NCBI GenBank assembly: GCA_947644545.1
Contig: CANRZW010000005.1
Location: forward strand, 1 to 64,000
Origin: an uncultured Lachnospiraceae bacterium
Lineage (GTDB): Bacteria > Bacillota > Clostridia > Lachnospirales > Lachnospiraceae
Direction of reading: 5' to 3'
DNA length: 64,000 nt
Shown: one piece after another, positions 34,248 through 42,319 of the stretch
Layout of the letters: every line of letters begins with the position of its first letter
Numbering within the stretch: the stretch's first letter is position 1
Made by a program: the position numbers and the translations under genes
The notes under the pieces: model-generated
What the model was told of the DNA's origin: nothing
What the model saw: only the letters and a program-made list of their open reading frames with translations
Databases searched by the model: none

Positions 34248-36341
34248 ATGAACATTTACACAACGGATAAGATTCGTAACGTGGTATTACTGGGGCATGG
34301 CGGCTGCGGTAAGACCAGCCTGGTGGAAGCGATGGCTTACCTGTCCGGTATCACTTCCAGAATGGGGAAAGTAGATGACGGGAACACGGTGAGTGATTTT
34401 GGCAAAGAAGAGCAGAAACGCCATATATCCATTGCGACATCTGTTATTCCGATCGAATGGGAAGGGGTGAAGATCAATGTGCTGGATACGCCCGGATTCT
34501 TCGATTTCGTAGGAGAAGTGGAGGAAGCTGTCTCTACGGCGGATGCGGCGATCATTGTAGTGTCCGGCAAGGCCGGCATGGAAGTGGGTACAGAGAAGGC
34601 GTGGGAGCTTTGTGAGAAGTACAAGCTGCCCAGATTCGTGTTCGTGACAGATATGGATATCGATAATGCTTCTTTCAGGCAGGTTGTGTCTGACATGACC
34701 GATAAGTATGGCAAGAAGATGGCGCCTTTCCATCTGCCGATTCGTGAGAACGAGAAGTTTGTGGGCTATATTAATGTGATTACCGAGCAGGCATACCGCT
34801 GGGAAGGCAAGGAAGTCGTAGAGTGCGATATGCCGGAATACAGTAAGGACAACCTGCAGCTGTGCCGGGATACTTTGATGGAAGCGGTAGCGGAGACGAG
34901 TGAAGAATTTATGGAGCGCTATTTCAACGGCGAGAGCTTCTCCGAAGCGGAGATCAGAGCGGCGCTGCGCACGAATGTTATGGACGGCAGTATCGTTCCC
35001 ATGTCCATGGGTTCTAATGTACTCTGTCAGGGTGTTTACACACTGCTCGACGATATCGTGAAATATATGCCCAGTCCGGAGAACCGTGAGCTTGCAGGCA
35101 TTGACCTGAAGAGTAATGAGATTTTCCAGGCTAATTATGATTTCTCGAAACCGAAGTCGGCTTATATCTTTAAGACCATCGTGGATCCGTTTATCGGTAA
35201 ATATTCGCTGATCAAGGTATGTTCGGGTGTATTTAAGAATGACGATACGATTTATAATGATGAGAAGGAAGTGGAAGAGAAGATCAATAAGCTCTATGTG
35301 ATGCAGGGCAGTAAGCCGATCGAGGTGAAGGAACTGCATGCTGGAGATATCGGTGCGATCGCGAAGCTGACCGCAGCCAGGACCGGCAATACCCTTTCCA
35401 CGAAGGCCAGGATCATCCGTTACGGCAAGGCTGAGATCTCTACACCTTATACATACAAGAGATACAGAGCCAAGAATAAGGGCGACGTGGATAAGGTATC
35501 ACAGGCGCTGCAGAAGATGAGACATGAGGATCAGACCTTATGGGTTGTCAACGACGGTGAGAACAGACAGACATTGATCTACGGTATGGGCGACCTGCAT
35601 CTGGAAGTGGTTGCCAGCAGACTGCTCAACGAGTATAAGGTGGAGATCGAACTGGACGAGCCGAAGGTGGCTTACAGAGAGACGATCCGCAAGAAATCAG
35701 ATGTAGAATATAAGTACAAGAAGCAGTCCGGCGGACACGGTCAGTATGGTCATGTCAAGATGCGTTTCGAGTCATCCGGCGATCTGGAGACGGCTTATGT
35801 GTTTGATCAGGAAGTTGTAGGCGGTGCGGTTCCGAAGAACTACTTCCCGGCTGTTGAGAAGGGCTTACAGGATTCCGTAGTCAGCGGTCCTCTGGCGGCA
35901 TATCCGGTAGTTGGCGTGAAAGCCGTGCTCTATGACGGATCCTATCATCCGGTAGATTCTTCCGAGATGGCATTTAAGATGGCGACCATCCAGGCATTTA
36001 AGAAGGGCTTCATGGAAGCGGGTCCTGTACTGCTTGAGCCGATCGCGAATCTGAAAGTGACGGTTCCGGATTCCTATACCGGTGATGTTATGGGAGATCT
36101 GAACAAGAAGAGAGGCCGTGTACTCGGTATGAATCCGGCAGGAGAAGGCAAGACCGTGATCGAGGCGGATATCCCGATGGCATGTCTGAACGGATATTGC
36201 ACAGACCTTCGTTCCATGACCGGCGGCCGCGGCAACTATATGTATGAGTTTGCAAGATATGAGCAGGCGCCCAGCGATGTACAGGCCAAGGAAGTGGCTG
36301 CAAGAGCCGGTAAGGTTGCAGAGTCCGGAAGTGACGCATAA
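34248..36341 (+). CDS. EF-G-like translational GTPase (not the main fusA)
   Basis: A 697-residue paralogue of elongation factor G. It has G1 GHGGCGKT (16-23), switch II DTPGFFDF (about 80), domain II, and domains III-V with KKQSGGHGQYGHVK and KGFMEAGPVLLEPI. The G4 guanine-specificity motif, normally NKxD, is T134-D-M-D (FVFVTDMDID). It lacks the str-operon neighbours (rpsL, rpsG, tuf) of the housekeeping gene. Members of this branch are of unsettled role, perhaps ribosome-related but not normal translocation. GGAGG precedes the ATG at 34248; an upstream in-frame start at 34218 is unlikely. Confidence 0.9.
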   Translation: MNIYTTDKIRNVVLLGHGGCGKTSLVEAMAYLSGITSRMGKVDDGNTVSDFGKEEQKRHISIATSVIPIEWEGVKINVLDTPGFFDFVGEVEEAVSTADAAIIVVSGKAGMEVGTEKAWELCEKYKLPRFVFVTDMDIDNASFRQVVSDMTDKYGKKMAPFHLPIRENEKFVGYINVITEQAYRWEGKEVVECDMPEYSKDNLQLCRDTLMEAVAETSEEFMERYFNGESFSEAEIRAALRTNVMDGSIVPMSMGSNVLCQGVYTLLDDIVKYMPSPENRELAGIDLKSNEIFQANYDFSKPKSAYIFKTIVDPFIGKYSLIKVCSGVFKNDDTIYNDEKEVEEKINKLYVMQGSKPIEVKELHAGDIGAIAKLTAARTGNTLSTKARIIRYGKAEISTPYTYKRYRAKNKGDVDKVSQALQKMRHEDQTLWVVNDGENRQTLIYGMGDLHLEVVASRLLNEYKVEIELDEPKVAYRETIRKKSDVEYKYKKQSGGHGQYGHVKMRFESSGDLETAYVFDQEVVGGAVPKNYFPAVEKGLQDSVVSGPLAAYPVVGVKAVLYDGSYHPVDSSEMAFKMATIQAFKKGFMEAGPVLLEPIANLKVTVPDSYTGDVMGDLNKKRGRVLGMNPAGEGKTVIEADIPMACLNGYCTDLRSMTGGRGNYMYEFARYEQAPSDVQAKEVAARAGKVAESGSDA

Positions 36342-36387
36342 GCACAGGCATAACATAAGTTCAGCTGATGTAGAAAATGGTAATCTG

Positions 36388-36540
36388 TTCCTACACAGTG
36401 TATAACGGTTTTTAACTGTATGCTGTGTAGGAAAGTAACCATGACAGGGTGGCAGTCTCCCGGACTTAATGCCCGGAGTGTTTTATCCGGCGTTGCTGAA
36501 CTTTCTCGATCAGAGCATCCACTTTGGAGTGGGTGCTTTT
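36388..36540 (+). other. Structured intergenic segment between the EF-G-like gene and leuS
   Basis: The 435 bases between the two genes have no coding signal. They hold a long hairpin with perfect outer arms TTCCTACACAG (36388-36398) and CTGTGTAGGAA (36423-36433). A short stem CTCC/GGAG (36457-36460 and 36475-36478) follows, then a terminator-like stem AGCATCCAC/GTGGGTGCT (36514-36537) with TTTT. It could be the 3' end of the EF-G-like mRNA or a small RNA. I do not match it to a known riboswitch. Confidence 0.45.
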
Positions 36541-36666
36541 CTTTATACTTACTACAACATCTCACCGTCTAAAAATCAACAATAATTTCCAAAAATTTTC
36601 TAGAATCCGGTTCAGTAAAGTTATCCGGTCCATAACGAAAAAATTGAGAACTACTGTGTAAAACGG

Positions 36667-36694
36667 TTGACAAATCCGGCAGGTATACTACAAT
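36667..36694 (+). promoter_or_regulatory. Sigma-A promoter of leuS
   Basis: TTGACA (36667-36672) and TACAAT (36689-36694) with a 16-base spacer, downstream of the terminator-like stem. The predicted leader of about 75 bases leaves no room for a T-box. Confidence 0.7.
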
Positions 36695-36776
36695 ATAGAA
36701 CGTGGATAAAATAAATATATCATAAATATGGTTCAAATGAGAAGAGATGTCAGGAACCGATCAGAATGGAGGCACT

Positions 36777-39305
36777 ATGGCAGAGGTATACAATCATAGA
36801 GAGGTGGAAACAAAATGGCAGAAGGTGTGGGATGACGAGAAGGCGTTTAAGACTTCCGACGATTATTCCAGACCGAAATATTATGCGCTGGTAGAATTCC
36901 CTTATCCGTCGGGGCAGGGACTTCATGTGGGACATCCGAGACCTTATACGGCGCTTGATATTGTAGCCAGAAAGAGAAGGATGCAGGGATATAATGTCCT
37001 TTATCCGATGGGCTGGGACGCTTTCGGCCTGCCGACGGAGAATTATGCGATCCAGAACCATATTCATCCGAAGATCGTGACACAGAATAATGTCTCCCGT
37101 TTCAAGAGCCAGCTCCATTCTCTGGGATATTCTTTTGACTGGGACAGAGAGATCAATACGACGGATCCGGCGTATTATAAATGGACGCAGTGGATCTTCC
37201 TGAAGCTGTTTAAGGCGGGGCTTGCCTATAAATCCGAGATGCCCATCAACTGGTGTACTTCCTGTAAAGTCGGGCTTGCCAATGAGGAAGTGGTGAATGG
37301 CGTTTGTGAGCGGTGCGGCGCAGAAGTGGTGCGCAAGGTGAAGAGCCAGTGGATGCTTAAGATTACGGAATATGCGGATAAGCTGATCCAGGGACTGGAT
37401 ACCGTGGACTACGTGGAGCGGGTTAAGGTGTCTCAGAAGAACTGGATCGGCAAGTCTACCGGTGCGGAAGTGGACTTTTCCATTAAGGGAAAAGAAGATA
37501 AGCTGCGGGTTTATACGACCCGCTGCGATACACTGTTCGGCGTGACTTATATGGTTATGTCTCCGGAGCATCCGCTGATCGATAAATATAAAGATGACAT
37601 CAAAAACTGGGACGAGATCGCGGCATACCGTGAGCAGGCTGCCAGAAAGTCCGACTTCGAGCGTGCGGAGCTTGCGAAAGAGAAGACCGGCGTGAAGATT
37701 GACGGCCTGACGGCGGTAAACCCGGTGAGCGATGTGGAAATCCCGATCTTTGTCTCTGATTATGTGCTTATGAGCTACGGTACGGGCGCCATCATGGCGG
37801 TGCCGGCCCATGATGAGAGAGACTGGGATTTTGCGAAGAAATTCGGTCTGCCGATCATCGAGGTCGTTGCGGGCGGCCGCGACGTGCAGGAAGAGGTCTA
37901 CACGGATGTGGCGACGGGAACGATCGTCAATTCCGGTTTTATCAGCGGTTTGAGCGTGGAGAACGCCCAGGCGAGAATGATCGATTTCCTGGAAGAAAAG
38001 GGGATCGGCTGTGCCAAGACCAACTTTAAATTAAGAGACTGGGTCTTCTCCAGACAGCGTTACTGGGGAGAGCCGATCCCGATCGTACACTGTGAGAAAT
38101 GCGGCTATGTGCCGATCGACGAGAGTGAACTTCCGCTGGAGCTTCCGGAGGTGGACAGCTATATGCCAACCGACAACGGAGAGTCGCCGCTGGCTCTTAT
38201 GACTGACTGGGTCAATACCACCTGTCCCTGCTGTGGCGGCCCGGCTAAGAGAGAGACGGATACCATGCCGCAGTGGGCAGGTTCTTCCTGGTATTTCCTG
38301 CGCTATACGGATCCGACGAACACGGAAGCGCTGGCGAGTAAGGAAGCGCTGGACTACTGGATGCCGGTAGACTGGTACAACGGCGGTATGGAGCATACCA
38401 CGCTGCACCTTCTGTATTCCAGATTCTGGCACAAGTTCCTGTATGACCAGAAGACGGTGCCCTGCCCGGAGCCTTATGCCAAGAGAACTTCCCATGGCAT
38501 GATCCTGGGCCTGAACCCGCACAACTTCGCGAATCTGCCTGCCGCAGAGCAGGAGAAGCTGCTTGCCGAGCACGGCAGTGAGAAGGCGGCCAGAGCAGCC
38601 CTGAAGGAAAAGTACGGCGAGATGGCGGAACATCCTGTCGTAAAGATGTCCAAATCTCTGGGCAATGTGGTAAATCCCGATGATATCGTGACAGAATACG
38701 GGGCGGACACGCTCAGAACTTATGAAATGTTCATCGGTGCTTTCGAGCTGAGCGCCGGCTGGTCCGAGGACGGGGTGAAGGGATGCCGCCGTTTCCTGGA
38801 GAGAGTGTGGAAGCTGCAGGATATCATGACCGATGAGGATGCATACTCCAAAGATCTGGAGACGAAGATGCATCAGACAATCAAGAAGGTCAGCAATGAT
38901 TTCGAGAATCTGAAATACAATACGGCGATCGCGGCGATGATGGCGCTGATCAACGAATTTTATAAGAAGAATGCTGTGACAAGAGGGGAGTACAAGACGC
39001 TTCTTACCATGTTGAATCCGGTTGCGCCCCATATCACAGAGGAATTGTGGCAGAGGGCCGGTTTTGCGGGCAGGTTGTATCAGGCTGCCTGGCCGGAATA
39101 TGAGGAAGCCAAGACAATAGAAGCTACCGTGGAGATCGCGGTACAGATCAACGGCAAGACGAGGGCTACGCTTATGATCGGCAAGGACGATCCGAAGGAT
39201 GCAGTCATTGCCAAGGCGAAGGAGACCGTCACTGATAAACTGACCGGAACGATCGTCAAGGAAATCTATGTGCCGGGCAGGATCGTCAATATCGTTCAGA
39301 AGTAA
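36777..39305 (+). CDS. leuS: Leucyl-tRNA synthetase
   Basis: Charges tRNA-Leu. It is a class I enzyme of 842 residues. The HIGH-type motif is [11 protein letters not shown] near residue 50, and the KMSKS loop is in [15 protein letters not shown]. The CP1 editing domain (about 220-420) has [13 protein letters not shown] and [15 protein letters not shown]. The anticodon-binding helices and C-terminal domain are complete. GGAGG lies 6 bases before the ATG at 36777; an in-frame ATG at 36747 is less likely. It has its own promoter and terminator. Confidence 0.97.
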   Translation: MAEVYNHREVETKWQKVWDDEKAFKTSDDYSRPKYYALVEFPYPSGQGLHVGHPRPYTALDIVARKRRMQGYNVLYPMGWDAFGLPTENYAIQNHIHPKIVTQNNVSRFKSQLHSLGYSFDWDREINTTDPAYYKWTQWIFLKLFKAGLAYKSEMPINWCTSCKVGLANEEVVNGVCERCGAEVVRKVKSQWMLKITEYADKLIQGLDTVDYVERVKVSQKNWIGKSTGAEVDFSIKGKEDKLRVYTTRCDTLFGVTYMVMSPEHPLIDKYKDDIKNWDEIAAYREQAARKSDFERAELAKEKTGVKIDGLTAVNPVSDVEIPIFVSDYVLMSYGTGAIMAVPAHDERDWDFAKKFGLPIIEVVAGGRDVQEEVYTDVATGTIVNSGFISGLSVENAQARMIDFLEEKGIGCAKTNFKLRDWVFSRQRYWGEPIPIVHCEKCGYVPIDESELPLELPEVDSYMPTDNGESPLALMTDWVNTTCPCCGGPAKRETDTMPQWAGSSWYFLRYTDPTNTEALASKEALDYWMPVDWYNGGMEHTTLHLLYSRFWHKFLYDQKTVPCPEPYAKRTSHGMILGLNPHNFANLPAAEQEKLLAEHGSEKAARAALKEKYGEMAEHPVVKMSKSLGNVVNPDDIVTEYGADTLRTYEMFIGAFELSAGWSEDGVKGCRRFLERVWKLQDIMTDEDAYSKDLETKMHQTIKKVSNDFENLKYNTAIAAMMALINEFYKKNAVTRGEYKTLLTMLNPVAPHITEELWQRAGFAGRLYQAAWPEYEEAKTIEATVEIAVQINGKTRATLMIGKDDPKDAVIAKAKETVTDKLTGTIVKEIYVPGRIVNIVQK

Positions 39306-39335
39306 GGGACATTATACATGAATGGTATAACGTAA

Positions 39336-39391
39336 ACAGGCTGCCAGACAGAAAGTTCATGCGAGTTTTTCTGTCTGACAGCCTGTTATTT
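39336..39391. terminator. Long terminator stem after leuS
   Basis: CAGGCTG-C-CAGACAGAAA (39337-39354) pairs with TTTCTGTCTG-A-CAGCCTG (39368-39385) and is followed by TTATTTTAT. It separates leuS from the convergent minus-strand genes. Confidence 0.85.
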
Positions 39392-39406
39392 TATGATTTT
39401 GCAGAA

Positions 39407-39673
39407 TCACTTTTTCCGCAGTTTCATCAGTTTATCGATTTTATCCAGTTCCTCTGCAGTGGAGTATTTGCGGATCACGGAAGTGATCGTCTCGATCTCC
39501 TCATTGCTGAAAGAGATATGCTGATCCATCCCCCGCTTGGCAATGGACATTAGGAACGGCATCATCTGTTCTTTTTTCAGGGATTGGCTCTCGAAAACGA
39601 GGGCCTGCAGAAAATTGAGTTTCGCTTTATCGATCTGTGAGATAGCGGGATCATCCATCCAGTTTCCGGACAT
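39407..39673 (-). CDS. Hypothetical protein, 88 residues
   Basis: I do not recognise the family by name. The protein is small, helical and charged. It starts MSGNWMDDPAISQIDKAKL and has a middle FMSIAKRGMDQHISFSNEE, ending in a Lys/Arg cluster. There is no signal or membrane segment. The ribosome binding site AAGGAGG is strong. It lies 22 bases downstream of the 191-residue gene on the same strand, and the two look like an operon. Confidence 0.75.
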   Translation of the reverse strand: MSGNWMDDPAISQIDKAKLNFLQALVFESQSLKKEQMMPFLMSIAKRGMDQHISFSNEEIETITSVIRKYSTAEELDKIDKLMKLRKK

Positions 39674-39695
39674 AGATCTGTTCCTCCTTTTTCAG

Positions 39696-40271
39696 TTAGG
39701 TTAAGTCAATAGGGGTTGATTCACGGCTGTCGTCTGCATGAGCCTGCTGCTGGAACATCTCAAACATCTCTTTCTGTTCCGGAGAAAGCATATTCATAAG
39801 CATATCCATCATGGAAAAGGAACCGGACGCATCCGATCCGGTACCGGATTGCCCGGATGCGGCATCTCCGAAAGAAGATACGGCAGACATATCCGGAAAT
39901 ATTTCCTGCAGCGCAGAGATCGTCTGCGACATTTCCTGAAAAGTTTCCATGGTCTGCAGCATATTGCGAAACTGATCCAGCTGCCTGATCTCTTCCGGAG
40001 AAGAGTAAAGGCTCAGCTGCATACATAGTGACTGCAAGTCAGTTTTTTGATTCTGATCATCCCGGATACTGCATTCGCTGATCTGGAAAGGATGCCGGCG
40101 GACATAACGCATTGTATACTGCAGTTCCATATATTTAATATAGACTGCCATATTTTTCTGCATGGAAGGTTCTATGTAAGGAAGAAGAACCTTTAGTTTC
40201 TGGATCTGATTTGTGGTGTACAAGGCATCGAATGCCATAACATTTGCCGCCTCTTCATGATTGTTTCCCAT
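39696..40271 (-). CDS. Hypothetical protein, 191 residues
   Basis: I do not recognise the family. It is soluble and Met/Gln-rich, mostly helical, with an N-terminal part (NVMAFDALYTTNQIQKLKVL) and a long helical middle. A Ser/Gly/Asp low-complexity linker (about 135-152) leads to a C-terminal amphipathic helix SMMDMLMNMLSPEQKEMFEM. The gene order with the 88-residue protein suggests a pair. The palindrome TGTGATCACA lies at 40295-40304 in its upstream region. Confidence 0.75.
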   Translation of the reverse strand: MGNNHEEAANVMAFDALYTTNQIQKLKVLLPYIEPSMQKNMAVYIKYMELQYTMRYVRRHPFQISECSIRDDQNQKTDLQSLCMQLSLYSSPEEIRQLDQFRNMLQTMETFQEMSQTISALQEIFPDMSAVSSFGDAASGQSGTGSDASGSFSMMDMLMNMLSPEQKEMFEMFQQQAHADDSRESTPIDLT

Positions 40272-40383
40272 AGATCGTGTGCCTTTCTGATGCCTGTGAT
40301 CACACCCGCAGTATGTCTATAGTATGCTTATGTGTCTTCTGACAGGTTTATGAATGGTAGGGCTTACTGTTCACATGTGAGAA

Positions 40384-40414
40384 AAATAGGCTCCGATGGA
40401 GCCAGAGCCTATTT
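40384..40414 (-). terminator. Terminator of the high-cysteine protein gene
   Basis: AAATAGGCTC (40384-40393) and GAGCCTATTT (40405-40414) are perfect arms. Read on the minus strand the stem ends in TTTTTCTC. Confidence 0.8.
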
Positions 40415-40460
40415 CCCAGATGTGAAATAATAGATATGCAGTGGATGATCTGCCGATCCT

Positions 40461-40691
40461 TTAGCAGCAGCAGCTGGAGAGGATCAGTAACCAGATCAGA
40501 GTATTGCAGCAGTTGTTGTCGGAGCCGCCGAAAAGGCCGAATCCGTTGCCGTCACATCCGCATCCGTCATTGTTGTTGTTGCAGCATGACAGAAGAATGA
40601 GGATCCAGATCCAGGAACCGCATCCGCCGCCGCCAAAGAACCCGCCGTTATTATTGTTGCATCCGCAGTGAGTTGCTGATAAATCGCTCAT
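40461..40691 (-). CDS. Small Cys/Gly/Asn-rich protein (HCB-13-like)
   Basis: A 76-residue protein of strongly biased composition: 13 Cys with runs of Asn, Gly and Ser. It matches the Clostridia proteins that databases label chorion class high-cysteine HCB protein 13. That name reflects composition, not ancestry with insect chorion. Two internal repeats are visible: SWIWILILLSCCNNN and TLIWLLILSSCCC, each a short Trp-containing hydrophobic run followed by Cys-Cys. The hydrophobic runs could insert in or lie on a membrane or a spore layer. A spore-coat or surface role is possible but inferred. GGAGG precedes the ATG. Confidence 0.75.
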   Translation of the reverse strand: MSDLSATHCGCNNNNGGFFGGGGCGSWIWILILLSCCNNNNDGCGCDGNGFGLFGGSDNNCCNTLIWLLILSSCCC

Positions 40692-40927
40692 GTTTTTGTG
40701 CCTCCAAATGTTAGTTATGGTTTATCTTATGTGGCAGAGGTATATGTGTTACTAAAAAATTTGTGATGAGCGTCTTTCCTGCATCATCTACAGAAAAGAA
40801 GGCGGTTTTAACGGTATTTTCGGCGGTAAATCATGGAATGTTTGGTTTATCATTTTGTAATACGACGATATTTTGTGATATATGCAATTTTACATACCCT
40901 AGCACTTGTATTTTCTCGACAAAACAC

Positions 40928-40955
40928 TTGCATAAATCTCAAGATATAGTAAAAT
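40928..40955 (+). promoter_or_regulatory. Candidate promoter of the sortase-LRR operon
   Basis: TTGCAT (40928-40933) and TAAAAT (40950-40955) with a 16-base spacer; predicted start near 40962. The 305 bases between the high-cysteine gene and the sortase gene are otherwise AT-rich with no supported gene. Confidence 0.5.
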
Positions 40956-40996
40956 TATACTATATGTAAATAATCAGAAAAAGGAGCGATCCCCAT

Positions 40997-42238
40997 ATGG
41001 CGGGATTAGAAGTGGCCGGCAGGAGGTTCCGGACGGAAGAAGATTTCAGGGCAGCTCTGCGTGATCAGGCAAAGATTGAGAAGATCAGGGCACAGATCGA
41101 TATGGAACAGCCGGGAGAAGTTATCAGGTTATATATCGATATGCAGTCTGGCAGATACCGTTTTGAGACGGCGGTCGGTAATGATTTCGATGATGAGATC
41201 TATGAACTGGCACAGACATATAAGCGACAGGGCTACACCAAAGAAAGTAAATTGCCGGTTGAGAAAAAAAAGAAACCGATAGAGAAATTTACCAGAAAGA
41301 AAGAAACAGCCGATTTTCCCAAAGAGCCGGACCAGAAAGCCGTTACTGCAAGATCTCATACAAGTGGTATTGATGATCAAAGTGATGTCGAAACGGTTAC
41401 GATTGATCAATATGACGAGGAAATGCAGAGCGTGATCCTTCAAGAGCTGCATAAGAGGGAGAAGCGCCGCAGACTGATGGTTATTTTATGTTCGACGGTT
41501 GCGATACTGTGTTTTGGCTATTTTGGCATTTATTGCTATTTTGCGGATCGAACGGAGAATGATTATGCGGATCTTGCCAGTTTGAAAGGCAATACGGCGT
41601 TGGCGGTCGGGGAACCTACGGTGACAATCCATCGGACAGGTGATAAGGAAGTAGAGCTGACGGTTCTCGAAGAATACCAAACTTTATATAATAAGAATAA
41701 AAGTCTAATCGGATGGCTTAAAATTGACGATACAAATATAGATTATCCTGTCATGCAGACAGTGAATAACGAGTACTATCTGGATCATAATTACACACAG
41801 GAGTATGATAAGAACGGCAGTCTGTTTCTGGATAAGGACTGTGATATTGTACATAGGAACACGAACCTGATCATATACGGACATCATATGAAATCAGGCA
41901 AAATGTTTGGTAATCTGAATAAGTACAGCAGTGAGGATTACGCGAAACAGCATGCGACGATTCAGTTTGACACCATATATGAAAAGGGAACCTACGAAGT
42001 GATGTATGTATTTCGATCCAGAATTTATAATGAGGAAGAAATCGTATTTAAATATTATCAGTTTTTTGATGCGGCTTCTGAGAAAGAGTTCAATTCTAAC
42101 ATGCAGGAAATGGCGGCGCTGTCATTATATGATACCGGCGTTACGGCAAGTTATGGAGATGAACTTTTAACACTGTCAACCTGTGATAATTCCGAGCAGG
42201 ATGGCCGGTTCGTGGTAGTGGCGAAACGAGTGGAATAG
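40997..42238 (+). CDS. Class B sortase with long cytosolic N-terminal region
   Basis: A membrane-bound transpeptidase that joins surface proteins to peptidoglycan. It has 413 residues. The sortase domain covers about 220-413: IGWLKIDDTNIDYPVMQ, catalytic His296 in IYGHHM, Cys396 in LSTCDN and Arg404 in DGRFVV. One transmembrane helix is at about 160-180. The preceding 155 residues are an unusual cytosolic part: an N-terminal domain (FRTEEDFRAALRDQAKIEKI, then IRLYIDMQSGRYRFETAVG) and a Lys/Glu-rich linker. Two LPxTG-like surface proteins follow directly, so it is probably their dedicated sortase. AAAGGAG precedes the ATG. Confidence 0.93.
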   Translation: MAGLEVAGRRFRTEEDFRAALRDQAKIEKIRAQIDMEQPGEVIRLYIDMQSGRYRFETAVGNDFDDEIYELAQTYKRQGYTKESKLPVEKKKKPIEKFTRKKETADFPKEPDQKAVTARSHTSGIDDQSDVETVTIDQYDEEMQSVILQELHKREKRRRLMVILCSTVAILCFGYFGIYCYFADRTENDYADLASLKGNTALAVGEPTVTIHRTGDKEVELTVLEEYQTLYNKNKSLIGWLKIDDTNIDYPVMQTVNNEYYLDHNYTQEYDKNGSLFLDKDCDIVHRNTNLIIYGHHMKSGKMFGNLNKYSSEDYAKQHATIQFDTIYEKGTYEVMYVFRSRIYNEEEIVFKYYQFFDAASEKEFNSNMQEMAALSLYDTGVTASYGDELLTLSTCDNSEQDGRFVVVAKRVE

Positions 42239-42319
42239 AAGTTGACGATATAGATTTGTGATTTGTTGAATATCGGTGAAGAATGAAATAAAACATACAG
42301 GGGAATTGAGGAGAGGGCA

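Noticed and set aside
36440-36480. Possible T-box motif AGGGTGGCAG upstream of leuS
   Set aside because: The bases after it do not continue the ACCGCG core, no stem I is evident, and a separate leuS promoter lies downstream.
40763-40969. A 68-residue open frame before the sortase gene
   Set aside because: It has no ribosome binding site, an unlikely composition, and overlaps the predicted sortase promoter.
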